Below, piece after piece: positions 29,361-41,811 of a stretch of 64,000 nt of DNA (position 1 is the first letter of the stretch; every line of letters begins with the position of its first letter). A model generated the notes under the pieces. It had not been told where the DNA came from. It did not search any database and saw nothing but the letters and a program-made list of their open reading frames with translations. A program made the translations under genes and the position numbers. The stretch is from Pristionchus mayeri (taxonomy: Eukaryota; Nematoda; Chromadorea; Rhabditida; Neodiplogasteridae), in NCBI GenBank assembly GCA_036245805.1, contig BTRK01000006.1, positions 50,089,257-50,153,256 on the forward strand, written 5' to 3'.

Positions 29361-32300
29361 TCAGACGACTGCAGTGAACTGGGCGGAAAGGGGCTCGTTG
29401 TTGTTTGGCTGTGACTCTTGACTGGGAGAGGGAGACGAGTCACACTCCTCTGAGGGGTTCTCAGAAGGGTTCTGCGACCCGTCGCGAGCCTTTGGAGACT
29501 TGGCCTTAGCCAGGTTGCGCTCCTTCACCTGAGGAGAATTGGCCATTAGAGGCTAGTTCGGCCCCCATGTCAACAATTCGAAATTCGAATCACTCTTCAT
29601 TCTACGCCTGGTATGTTCAATTAGATTCTGTAGAATGAGAATTTCTCGAATTGTATTATCGACTAATAATCTACGCGAAAATATCACCTTGTACCTTGTA
29701 CTCGAGGGTGGAGTGGGGCACGCCGTAGTAGCTTCCTGCCCGATGCACGCTCATCTCGCCCCGCCGAACCGACTGAACCGCCTCGTCGAGCGCCTCCTTG
29801 TCGTACTTCCTGAATATTAGTCGTAATTAGAGATCCTAATTTCAGTTGTCATATCTCCATTTTACACACTTTCGACCTTTAAAGTGGTTAGTGTATTCAA
29901 TGAAAAGAAAGACCTATCGTCTTTTGAACTCTTCATCTGAACTCAAAAACGTCTTAGATGCCCTTTCGCCCGTTTGACTCTAGCCTCTCGCCCTTTGCGC
30001 GCATAATTATGCTTCTCACTTTCGCACGAGCAATTATATTGGCCTCTAGATCTAGTCTCAACTTCCTCATCGAAAAGCGGGTGCGATTCATCGCTAATAC
30101 GAAGCAGAGAACTATAATTCGAGAAACGACCTCTCGGCATATTCCTTCTTAACATTTTGTAAAGACAGAGGCAGATATGAATTCGTTTGTTCTGGTCTCA
30201 CCGGTACTGGCCCCTCTTAGGGCGCTGCTTCTTCCAGTCGCTGCCGATAGGCGGGGACACAGCCGCGTTCTGGTCCTCCACAATGGTGGAATTTCCGTTG
30301 ATTACCAGCTTGTCCACCGGCTCAACGGGCGAATGCATCAGCAGATTGTTCGCAAGGAAGTCCTGAAAACGTGGTATTATTTTTAAAATCCAGATTAATG
30401 GACTGTTTCTATACCCTAGGGGGCTTAGAAGTGCCATCTCCTTTAGCATTGGTATAATTATGAAAATGCTCACGAAGGGTAATCCGCCGGGTCCCAGGCA
30501 GTTACGTAGCACTTGACTGAAGATGTCGAGGCCGCCGTCTCCAGCCTCATGGGGAGGCTCGACGGCGTCGGCAGCCACCTTGGTCTCCGGGGCCGCTTCA
30601 TGAACCTGAAATTGGTGTTTTGGAAGCGGTTTCCATGGTAGTCAGTCTTGTTTTTCACTAAATTGCCGCTTACGGGAGCCACTGAGCCGGCCATCTCGGC
30701 GAGCGTTCTCAGCGAGGCCTGCACGAGGTCCGTCTCGTCATCCTCAGTCTGCAACAAAGTATGTAGATCCGGGATGGCAATCTCGAATTCGAGAAATGAT
30801 TTCATTTTCTCTCCATCCTGTCGACTCCTACCCAAGCCGGCCGACGACTGAGAAAGTGTGTAAGGAAAATACAATCTGAAGGAAGCTCTAAATTTCTATG
30901 TATTGTACCTCCTCAGCCTCCTCAGCGTTCTCCTCCTTGGCAGACTCCTTGACATCGATGGCCTGTTCGACGGGCGACACCGACTTGCATGGAGAGTCGA
31001 CGGGAGTGGAAGTGGCGGACTCATCGGCTTTCCTGAACTCACTACTTTCTTGTATATCCTTCATTACTATTTGGATTTCCCTCGAAGATGACGTGGTCGA
31101 ACTCACCTTAGAGTGGACCTCGCGGTCATCTCGACGACGTCAGCGAGCATCTTCTCAGCGCTGCTCTGACCTCCGGCCTGAAGCACAATTTCGAATCATA
31201 ACACAGCAATCGATTGCATAACATACAAATAACTCTTCATTGCTATCACTCTATAATTGACAGAACGTTGAATTTGCATGTCTATGCAATCGATTGCCTG
31301 ATTGCAATTCAAATTCTAGCCTGAAGTGGTTGCTGTTGAGGGGTCGCGCCTCCTCTTCTGTCTCCCACCTTCCGTCTCTTGTACAGAGGAGCGATGCCGG
31401 CCTGTTCGTCTGCCGCCTCCAGCTTGTAGATCTTGTTGCGAAGAGTCGACCGGGGAATGCCGTAGACGACGGACGCGCGACGAGTGCCCAGTCGACCGCA
31501 TCTTAAATGCAAAGTTGCATATTGTCTTCGGGTCTTCCAGGAAGAAGTGGAGAGTGTCAGTAGCCGCACCTTCAGCAACGTATTATTGCATTTCTGAGCA
31601 AAATTATGTTTTTTTTATGATTTGTTGTGATCTAGCGAATGCAGACAATTTGGAAAAACGTTAAATGAGTTTTACACAATTATTGGGATACCTGTTTTCT
31701 TTGTTTTCTTACATTGCATAAGGGAATTACAATATTTTGGAAAATTATATTGCTACGCAGTGCCACATGGCAATTGTAACTGTGAGGGATTCAATTTGCT
31801 CGTAGAGAGGGTGACAATTGGGAAATCGACTACAGAAAACAGCAGTGGGTGAACAACAAAAAGGCGAGCGTACAATTATGACGCATATCACCTAATCCTT
31901 CTGTACTCTAGATCAGTTAAAGATTCGGCTAATCGTCTCCTCATATTAAACTATGTCTAGTCCAGTCGTTAGAAAGTGTACGAGACATCCTTTCTCCGAC
32001 TCTATACTCTAGCTCACCTTATGTCCGTGACCGCCTTGTCCAGGTCCGCTTGGGTGTAGTTCCGCTTCATACCCGGCCCACACGCCGGCTTTGGCTCCTC
32101 CGGCTCCGCCGCGCTGCAAAACGCGCAGGTACAAAACTGATCTCTGATTTCGCGAGTCACCTGCTTGCCTCTGCTCGCCTCTTCAGCGCTTTCGCTGATC
32201 GCTTATCGACGGCGACGGCCGTCTGAAGGCCCTGTAATTACGCGCCCGTCATAGAAGATAATACGAGGCTAACGACGCGACTGTTACAGTAATCAGAAGG

Positions 32301-34678
32301 ATGCCTACCGATTTCCTGCTTAGGTCCAGCGCAGGCTTCTCGGCGGCTGCAGCTGCTGCGACTGTAAGAAAAGTGTAAAATTCTGGGCCGACCTAGTGGG
32401 AAGTGAAATGAAAAGAGCGGGTTATCGTTTCTAAACTCTACTATGAGTAGAGCTTCGAAATTTTCGACAGGCCTAGTGGAGAGGGAGTGCATGGAAGAAG
32501 AGAGTGATATATCGTTGAATCTACCTTTCGGCCTTCCCGGAGGCGGCGGCATGAGCATCTGCGGGTGGAACATGTGCGGATGGGGGAAGGGCAGCATCGG
32601 AGGCAGCGGGCCCTTATGAGCTGCAGCCTGCTGCTGATGCTTGCTCATCACTGAACAAATGAACTGATTGCCACCGTTATCCTGCTTTCGACGACTTGCT
32701 TCTTTTTGATGAGATTTGGGGAAGTTGTGAGAGGACATGAAAATATTTTGGTGAAATAGCTCACGTGCAGCCATGTTGAGCAGCGCTGCGAAGTCGGGCT
32801 GCATGAGTCCCGCTGCAGCCATCCCGTTGAGCTGCCCGGCCATCATGTTGAACATGTTCGCTTGCATCATCAGATCGTCTGCAAAAAATTGTAGCCCCGC
32901 TTTACAGTTACTGAAGAGGTACTGAAGAGGTTCAACCATCCATGTTATAGTTTGCATTGCGTAAGGCACTGTGTACTGCAAGGATATTACGTATCCCCCG
33001 CCACCTATTGTTGTCGCCTCTTGATGACCGTGAAATCTTCCATCAAAACATCTTTTTGCTGCACCATACCTTTATTTTTTGATCGTACTCCCCAGCATAA
33101 CAATTAGAAATCTCACGATGATTTTACAATAGCGCTTAATTTCCAGAGTGCATATCGCGTGCTCTGCGTCAATCGTAATCTCTGATGACAGTTACTGATG
33201 AGTACGTTTGTGCTGCTTCATTCAGCAATGTCCACCTTAACCAGGTTCCTTTGCTGATCTAGTCGCGACTACCAAGTCCCCCTCTCACGATGACAATAGC
33301 CGGGGTGCATCACTTTAGACCTTGTCATTTCAGAACTCTTTATTATCGAATTCATTGATCTTTAGAATTCTAACTCGATACACCCCCAGCAAGAGCATCC
33401 CCCAATTGCACGAACATTCTTCCAATGAGCGCGTTCTCTGCGTCAAACGGCCAAAATTCGTACTAGTCCTTGTATTATGCTTCAAAATCCACAGTCCCGC
33501 TCCAATCACGCCCTCTTTGTAGCTGACCTAACCAACGAAATGAACGGCGACGACGAAATCTGGACAAGGTGACAAGCGCCCGCTACGATTTCGAAAATCG
33601 ACGCCACGCTCTCTTCGTTCTACACGCTCTCTCGCCGATCGGCCTAGCTAGAGAGTTTGCAGAATGAAGAGCGCATGGTCGAACTCTCGCTACGATCCGC
33701 ACCACCCGTACCTATCCAGGCTTTTGTCGCCGCGGGCGAGGCCGCGCAAACAAAAACATGTTATCGCAAGACCTCCACCCCTCACCCTCTATCAACAATA
33801 CGCTTCCCCCCCGGGCCCGATTTCCTCGAGCGAGATAGAGAGAGAGACTCATGTTGCCAACCAATTTCGACTTTCACCTAACGGCGCGCGCGCTCCATAG
33901 CCCAATTTGATTTGAATTCGCAATGACTTCTCCCCCTCTTCTCATGACTTCTCACGGATATTCGGGAGTGTGAAGGGAGGGGGAGGGAGTGTAGGGTAGA
34001 AATGAGCACTGCTCCCCTACTTCCGACCCTTCTCTCTCGTAGAGAGAGCCCGAATAATCGCGAGTGCCGCAAATTAGGAATCCGCAAATTAGGGAGCCCC
34101 GTCGAATTTTCGTCGACTACTCCGGAAGAGCGCAAGCAAGCAGCACACTCATGGTAATTTGAGGTGACTTTATCGGGTAGATCCCTCTACCTGTATTTTA
34201 CCTGTTTTCGCCTTCTTGCCTATCTCTATCTCGTTAACTGCCACACACACATACACGGTAGCTAAAAGGCAGGTTTGTTCCTAAGCATCGAACACCCGCG
34301 AGAGTGAGACGACTACCGAAAACAATCTGCCTTATCTCTCACGGTGAAAAGGCTCTCTCTCGCGAAAAAATATCGTGATTATAGGCGCTGGGCCTACAGT
34401 ATCTCGCAAATCAGGAAGTAACAAGATTTGGCGAAAAATGGGAAAATGAGATGGAATGCACTTACAATTGAGCATGGCATGCATCATGTCGCCATTCACG
34501 GGGTGGCTTGTTCCGTTAGGCTTCGAAGAAGTTGATGATGAGGACGACGATGACGGCCTTTTAGAAGACGTGGCTGGTTCAACCTGAGATTATTGAGTAT
34601 ATTTTTAGGATACCAAAGATCAAAGATCAAAATTCGAAGTACCCTTTCAGTAGGCGTGCTCTGGCCGACTTCGCACAT
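29361..34678 (-). CDS. mbr-1: Pipsqueak-domain transcription factor, MBR-1/Mblk-1/E93 (LCOR) family, about 530 aa
   Basis: Exons in coding order: 34678-34643, 34583-34466, 32878-32765, 32650-32525, 32361-32309, 32231-32161, 32113-32018, 31501-31369, 31177-31107, 31032-30909, 30748-30674, 30605-30474, 30362-30202, 29809-29695, 29528-29361. All phases agree. Two pipsqueak HTH domains are visible. The first, about residues 188-232, includes KRNYTQADLDKAV and LGTRRASVVYGIPRSTLRNK. The second, about 432-478, includes RGQYRKYDKEALDEAV and EMSVHRAGSYYGVPHSTLEY. This pairing is typical of Mblk-1/E93 and nematode MBR-1. PALDLSRKS near residue 145 resembles a CtBP-binding PxDLS motif, and KRRK after domain 1 resembles a nuclear signal. 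Methionine/proline/alanine-rich stretches fill the N-terminal half. The family is nuclear and acts in neuronal remodelling or hormone-timed differentiation. The start is tentative: the frame stays open for 51 bp upstream. Exon 8 has an alternative end at 31321 with a GC donor. Confidence 0.85.
29970..30135. repeat. Duplicated block inside an mbr-1 intron
   Basis: It lies between exons 30362-30202 and 29809-29695 and matches 14416-14570 (CTTTGCGCGCATAATTA, AATTATATT, ACTTCCTCATCGAAAAGCGG). Its right end carries a MITE-like TATAATTCGAGAAACGACC. Confidence 0.6.
33591..33687. mobile_element. Hairpin MITE copy in mbr-1 intron 2
   Basis: CCACGCTCTCTTCGTTCTAC and GCAGAATGAAGAGCGCATGG pair around CTCTCGCCGATCGGCCTAGC. 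The outer ends are partly degraded (TCGAAAATCG/TCGAACTC). It lies in the 1.6-kb intron between exons 34583-34466 and 32878-32765. Confidence 0.65.
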
Positions 34679-35520
34679 GACACAAGCGGACGAGGGAGAC
34701 CAGTCGACGGGCGGTCGCTGCTCTGTTCCTTAACGATCTCACCTGTTTTCGGTGATCATACTAAACGAGCAAAGCGAGATAATAACAATGGAAGAAGGCG
34801 CAGCAGACGAGACTTCCTCAACCACCCCCATCTCTTAGTCACTACCGTACCCCGCCCCCCTCTTCCCCTTTCTCCCCCGGCCCTACACGCCCCTCCCCAA
34901 ACAAACTCTCCCCGGCCGGAGTCCATTCTGACGAATAGGCAGAAAGGCAGAGACGAAAAATACGGAGGCTCAACAACAGAAGGGGAGCGGGACCGTATCC
35001 CCAGGGCGTGAGATGAAACTAATCGAGGGAATTACCGATAAAGCTGGCGCGCTCTCGGTGGGGGAAAGAGTGGCAGGATGCGATTAGAGGGCCGAGAGTA
35101 TGACAGGAAGAAAGAGGGGCGGAAAGGAGATGAAGACACACATGCAAAGGAGGAGAAGCACATAGCTCGTATATGTGGAATGACACGGGGCGAGGCGAGA
35201 GGGCGATATGATTTACCTCTCCCTCCGCCTTCTTCCCAACCTCAATTCTGCCCCCAGGCTACGAAGGTGCTTTCCCTCGAGAGTCGAAGAGATTGAAATG
35301 TGAAATGGTCGGACAGATTGGAATCTGGGGGTAAGGCGAAGTTATGAGCTCTTTCCACTCCCAGGCTTTCTGGCAGGGTGAATGGATAAGCATGGCACGG
35401 TCCTACGAAAATAGATGAATGCGCGCCATTAGATGAGCTTAGAGGGGGGCTCTTGTTGTGAGAGTGGGGGACAGGACTGACTAATGGTAGCTGATACGAT
35501 CCTCCGCCTCTGATAGCAGA

Positions 35521-35610
35521 AGAGTTCGAGAAACGATATCGTCTCCTCGCCCAAAGAACTCTCACATTACCCGAACGGCATAGAGTGTGCACAAGGAAGA
35601 GACGATTACC
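35521..35610. mobile_element. Hairpin MITE copy, right end degraded
   Basis: It starts AGAGTTCGAGAAACGATATC and has AAGGAAGAGACGATTACC at the right, around ACCCGAACGG. The right terminus lacks the TCGAACTC end. Confidence 0.5.
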
Positions 35611-37898
35611 CTAATTTCCTAGTGATTTGCACCGATGGTCGAGGGCCAGCTATTGCATATTGATAAGGAGCAAAGGTCAGCGATCTGGGAGACCATCAGC
35701 AAAGGGCAACGCTATCATTCCCAGGTGTATTTTCGGATGAGAGGGAGTGGGAACGGAAACAATGAGCCAGCCCCTCGGGCAGGGGGGGGACTGACTCAGC
35801 TCATCCCAGGTCTGAAGCTCTAATGCGCCTGCCTTCCTTGCCCTAATTCTGGCCGAGATGTAACGAACTACTTTCGGTAGGAATTACAGACTACCCCCTT
35901 CTGAGTCCACGCAAGACTTCGAAATACGGAACATTGTCCCTTCATTTCAAACACTATCCCGTTCTTCTGGCAGCAAAGAGTGTGAAATGAATGAACATAC
36001 TGTGGAAACGTTCCTCTAATGATCTCACCTTCTCTCTCTGCTGCAGTGAGGGGCGGTAGGCAGTCGGGCTCGAAGTGGCTGAGGAGCTCGGCAATCTCCT
36101 CGAGACCTGCAAAGTTCAAATATCGTTGAGCACAATGAGTTCTTTTCACAATTCGAAGATTTGCAAACGTAGAAGAAAACCAGAGAACAAGAGCGAGAGG
36201 TGATGTCATGAAGGAAAAGAAATAGCGCGTCTGCACAAAAGGACTCGTGTGCAATGGACACGTACGACCGAGTTGATCTAGTAGGTGTTAACGTGTGCAT
36301 CCAAGTCCTCCCCCACTTGACTCCGCTAATTTCGCCAATGATTATAGCAACAAGAAAACACATCTGCGATGCTGCTTGGTCTACTGTGATACACCCCCAT
36401 TTTGCTACCTCCCACTCTGTCGCTAATTGTGATGACAGGGAGGGTAAGGACAGCAAGCAAACTCTGCAACCATATCCAGACTACGGTGGGCGCAAGCGCA
36501 TCTTATTTCTGGCCGTGCTTTCTCTCCCTCTCATTAATTTTAATTGGGCCCGTCGCAGTCGCGCGAATTCGAGTGTATGCCTGTGTGCCTGAGGGGCCTC
36601 GCGCCTACAAGCACAGGCCCTCTTCCTAAAGGGATTAGAGGGAAGGAGAGGCGAAGAAGAACCGGAGAAGGCAAGGGTTAGAGGTGGGCAGATTAGAAGG
36701 GGAGGAGGCGGAGGGGAGAGGCATCCTACGCCTAATTGGCATGTCCTTCGATGCCATTCATCAAAACGACGACGAGACGACAATGCATTGTGAGACCCTC
36801 AACGAAACGCGCGCCCGAAATGTGCAAGCTACAGTAATCCATTAAGTTGCTGAAATGCACTAAGCACCATGAATATGCAGCTGAGAAACCGAAACTATAC
36901 CAGCCGATAAGTTGCAGAATATTAAAGAGGGCAGTATGGTAGATAGCAGGAGAGGGCTGACTTGGCCGCAGTGGCGACGAAATTTCCTTCCCTTCCGGCA
37001 AATCTTTTCGAGTATCCAACTCTCGGGGGGCGGAAATGCGAATATGATGAAGGACACCTCGAAAATGGGCGAGGAAGAGAGTGGTTCCTGTCGACTCCGA
37101 AGGAAATAAGCCTACGATTTCAACAGTCGGAGTCCTGTTAAAGTAGTTCTAATGGGCGCTAGGGGATTCAATGTGACTGATGAAGATGTATTGCAGGACC
37201 TAACTGTATGTTTGATACGACATCACCTAGTAGCGAAATCGCAGACACTGCTGATCTATGAGCACTTCAATAACACGCGACAGAGCGAGATCGGCGGGGA
37301 AATGCAACAGATTGTACCATACGCGAGACTACGAATACAAGAGCCCCGACCACGAAAGCCGAACACACGGTATCGCACGAAAATACGGAGAGAGATAACA
37401 GGCAGAGAGTGATATGGAGAGGTGCCCATTTCCATTCTTCTAGCCTAGAGGGAGGTTGGGTGGCGAAAACAGGGCGGCCTTTCCTCCTCGACGAAGAAGA
37501 AGTCAACGACGAAGCAAGAAGACGACGACGGCGAAAGACGGGGAGAGAGCAAGAGAGCGCAGCGACGACTTGTTATTCGGGTCCAGGTAATTTATGGCCT
37601 GCCTGTATGCTTCTCCGCCACTGCGCTGATACGGTAGGCAGAGGGGCGGGCTTCCTTGGGCAAGGAAGGGGGAGGGTGAGGAGGGTGGGGAAGAGATATG
37701 ACAAGGAGAGGAGGAGGAGGAGGAGGGGGGAGGCTAAAGGGGCCAGGTGAGTAGTCTCGCGGAGAGAGGGGTAATGAGACTTTAGCGGGGCACGGAATTG
37801 GGAGAAGCAATCAGTGCGAGAGAGAGAGTACGCACGGAGGGACTCAAGATACACCTATGATGATGATATGAGTGAGGGAGGCAGGGAGGAAGAGGAAG

Positions 37899-38010
37899 TA
37901 GAGTTCGAGAATTCAAGTCACGGTCTCCCCATTACATACATTATCTCAGCGCTAGACCGGTAGAGCAATTCGAAAAAAGGGTCCAGACTATTCCCGAACT
38001 TCGAACTGTA
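37899..38010. mobile_element. Hairpin MITE copy, diverged subtype
   Basis: The ends TAGAGTTCGAG and CTTCGAACTGTA flank a core with CGCTAGACCGGTAGAG. It shares its flanks (GGAAG-TAG before, GATAGGAGTGAGG after) with the copy at 38154, so the two arose by a local duplication. Confidence 0.55.
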
Positions 38011-38153
38011 GATAGGAGTGAGGACCAATCGGCTGAATCTCCTAGCCCGAACACTATGTTACTATCTCTGACCGACTAGAGAGCATGGATAAGACAGAAA
38101 GGTAGAACATTGCACGAGGAGTGAAAAAAATGTAGTGATGAGGAGGAAGGAAG

Positions 38154-38260
38154 TAGAATTCGCGAATCCAAATCACAGTATCTCCATCACATAGACTCAT
38201 CGCATGCCCGGTAGAGAAATCGTGCAAAATGAACAGACGATGACCGAACTTCGAACTCTA
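38154..38260. mobile_element. Hairpin MITE copy, duplicate of 37899-38010
   Basis: TAGAATTCGCGAATCCAAAT at the left, ACCGAACTTCGAACTCTA at the right, and GCATGCCCGGTAGAGAAATC in the core. Confidence 0.55.
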
Positions 38261-41200
38261 GTGATGAGATGAAAAATCCTAGATTGGAGGGAGGAATGGA
38301 TGAGGAGGAAGGAAGGAAGTGCACACAGGAGTGTCTGATCGGACGCACTCTGGTACTGACAGCAGCTACGACACAAAGGAAGGGAGAGGGGATGAGGGGA
38401 GGTGGGGAGGTGGGGGGAGGAGAGGATGAGGAGGAGGAGGAGAAGGAGGAAGAGGAGGAGGGTGTCGAATTGGAATGAAGGCAATCTCACGAAGGGCCGC
38501 CTAATTGGGAAGGAGAATTCGTGCGAAGCTGAAATGGAGAAGATGTGTGATGAGAGCAACTGCAGGTATGAATATCTTTTCTGACGATTCGAAATTTCCA
38601 CATCTCGATAGGAGGGAGGCAGAAAGGTATTGCACAGGGCGCTCAGACACAGATGTTGGAAGGTATTAGGATACACAAGAGGGTTCAATAAAACTGAAAC
38701 CAAGATCAGACAAATTGTGTGCAATGAGGTCGGCGCGCGCGGTTATGTCGCCAAAGCGACTAGAAAGTGATGTCGAGACTGTAGTGCGGTGATCGAAAAC
38801 GGATTACTACTACAGAATAGAGTTTGCGGATAATTACTTCTTTTTTCTCGCACTCTCACGACCGGTAGTGCGCCGATTGGCGCACGCACGCTGCCAAAAT
38901 TTCCAAGGCAGAATGCCTGAGGAATTAGATGCTGCTCCGGATCGAATATCGCTCTCTTATACTATGAGGGGCGCGCGAGCGGGGCTGCCTGAAAGTGAGG
39001 CCCCTCGCCTCGTCCGATTGCCATCTTTTATTCAGGCGTATTAATGGGCGCGTCGTCGCCCGTTGCGCTCTTCCTTTCTTCCCCCTTTTTCGTGCCCCTT
39101 CTAAATTCTCACCCCCAATTTCCCGCGATCCGCCGAAGGCCATCAGAGATTTCGGGTGGGAATATCAGGCAGCCCGCAAGTGCGTGCCCCTGTGAGGACC
39201 TTGAGGGGCGCCCCCGAAGAGTCGACGGGCGCGGGACTAATACCGTTTAATTATTTTCGCGCCCGCCTCGCCTGTTGCGACCGGAGCGCATTTCGATTAC
39301 ACGCAATTCACACGATAAGGAGGGGAGAAGCTGTGCGGGGGTAGGAAGAGGAAAAAGCAGAAGAAGAGGGAAGTAGCAGGTAGATATCGTAGTAAATCTC
39401 GGTGTTCCGCCACAACAGCCACCTACCTACCGCCGACAACGGGGCGCGTAATGAGACTCCTGATTAACGAGCGTGGAGAAGGCAGGCAAGAAGCAGACTA
39501 GCAACGAGCGGGGTGCATGGGGGCCGAACCTTTACATGGGGGCCGAGCCTTTCGAGATAGCATACCTGAGGCAAGGACGACCTTGTGTCCCCACTTGGAC
39601 ATCTGCAGACGCAGATCGCGACGTCGATTGCGACATTCCCGCGAGCAGTCGGGAAGCACCGACATCAACGGTGGATTCAGATGCCGCTCGTCGTTGACGT
39701 CGAGATTCAGTGGTCGAAGGCGCACGGAGAGGAGGTCTTCGCCGAACTTCTAGTCATCATTATCTCGATAGATAGACTGGTGCGAACGCGCGAGGGAGCG
39801 AGAGAGAGACAAAAACAGGCGGGGAGTATGTGGGGCGGTGGGATCTTCCACCTATCGAACGAACGAACAGTGCCTTTGGCGACTAGCCTAAACAGTTGCC
39901 GAGGGAGAGTATACACAGGGATACTAGTTCAGTGTCCGACTGAACGTGACATGCGTCAGAGCGCGCGCGTATTTTGTGGTGTCCGCTTCAAATTTAACCC
40001 GAAAGTAGAATCACTCTGAGTATAGCCAGGGTCCAATCTGACGTGGTTTTACTGTTACTGGAGGAGGGACTACGGGCCACTCGGGTAGGAGGCTAACCGC
40101 TCATTACCCGTCACTGCTCTCGGCTTCAAATTTGTATAAGAGGACCGCACATGAGTGGTGAGACCTGGAATTAGGGTAGGAGGACGCATTCTGCTAATCG
40201 TTGAAGGAGTCCATTCAGACGTCTTCGCTCTATAGGCAATCCCACAATCAGCTATCACACTACTCGGTTTCCTTCCTCTGTACAGCAGCTTTGTATTTGT
40301 GCGCCTTGCCTATCTCTCTTTCGGTCGGTGGGTAAAAAGTCGATGGAGGGAGAGGCGGAATTACGGGTGTGTGAGTAAGGGGAGAGCGAGAGAGAGACGG
40401 TCGGAGGGTATACGGTATTCCCATACCTTGCTTGCTGATTGTGAGACTTGTTCTAGAGGAGGAAGGGAAGGAAGCGGGGGAGTAGTCGAGGGAAGGAAAG
40501 GATAGGTGGTGGCTTGAGGGGCCAACGGAGTAGTAGGTTCTCACGAGTACACAAATCCTCGACTGATTGGGGAGTCAGAAACCAACAAGTCGGCCCTAAT
40601 TGTGGAGGGCGAAGGCGTGAGACTCACATCTAGGCAGTAAGACCGCGACGAAAATTTAGAGGATAAATCGATACATTTGACGGTAAAGAAACGGAAAACT
40701 GTCTAGAGCAAGAGAAAGACATGAAATACCCTAGATGGGGCTTAGGTTCAGTCTTTGCCGAGCCAATCTGACTTCGTACAGCAATCTTTCGAACTCGACT
40801 CGAGACTACTCAAAAGATGGGGCTTCTTCGCCTCGCGAGTACTGACATTTACCCCATACATATCATTCACGGAGCGACCTGGCCTATTTAGCCTGGCATG
40901 GGCTATTTTGTAATTTGATAATAGAGTGCGGGGGAGTTCTATTGTCCAATTGACACAACTACTTTTAAACTACTTGAAACGGATCACTTTTTTAGTTTAA
41001 TTTAGTAGGTTTTTTTCTCTGTCGATTCTTATCCCTCGTATTACCATGAAGCGAGTGATGTGGGGAAACGGCCAATGAAATTGAGTCTTTATCGTCAGTT
41101 TTGAACTTATGCGTAGTGGCGGTAAAGCGAGATTTGTCATCGGAGTAGAATGGGGAGCAACAAGAAAGGGCAAGGATTCCGGGAAGGCCGAATCTGGCAT

Positions 41201-41811
41201 TGCGCCTCGACATTCCCGAAACCACGTTCGAATTACAATGGAGAACCATGTAGCGAAATATGTGTCATGCGTGGAGCGGAGGGATGTTAAGGTATGGGTC
41301 AGAACGGCGAATAAAGCGAGAGCACAATGGCAATATGTTAGCGAATGAAAAGACATCGACTTGGGGGGAAGAATACTATGGATAGGTCTAAGCTCTAGTA
41401 GTCGAAAAATCTCGGGCTTTGGATGCGCGGGCAAACTCATAATCTGTCAATAATCTGCGTAGGATGAAAAGATGATCTGGAAATGTCGGTGTGTGAGATT
41501 AATCTCCATGATGAGGAACATGAGCTAGAATAGATGCGAATTACAGACAAAAACACTAATTGATATTTTGCGAAAAAGTGATATAGGAAGTGGTTAACTG
41601 TGTCTTATAGTGCCATAGAAACTGAGCGGAGTGAGAGTATGGCAATATTGGCGAACAATAAATAAGGCACGATTTGGGAGGAAGTTGCACTTGAAAGTCA
41701 GAGATGAGAATTGATCTAGGTATAAATGCTAGGAACAACGAGTCTACGTGATATCAAATAAGGGGGGAAGGGGAATGAGGATAGAAGGAACAACGTCGAT
41801 GACAACGTCGC

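Larger units (their letters stand above)
34679..41811. other. 7.1-kb noncoding region upstream of mbr-1
   Basis: It lies between the mbr-1 start and the TBC gene stop, both on the minus strand, so its left part should carry mbr-1 promoter and enhancers. I see purine-rich (GAGG)n-like tracts (37660-37740, 38385-38470), three MITE copies and many chance open frames, none with splice-compatible series. Confidence 0.45.

Noticed and set aside
34679..34735. Upstream coding extension of mbr-1 (SSACV before MCEVG)
   Set aside because: The frame is open only back to a TAA at about 34729 and I found no reliable acceptor or start there; the ATG at 34678 is kept as tentative.
38197..38724. 175-codon minus-strand frame with hydrophobic and Leu-rich stretches
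   Set aside because: It is the complement of a GAG-rich purine tract and a MITE; hydrophobicity comes from CTC/CTT repeats.
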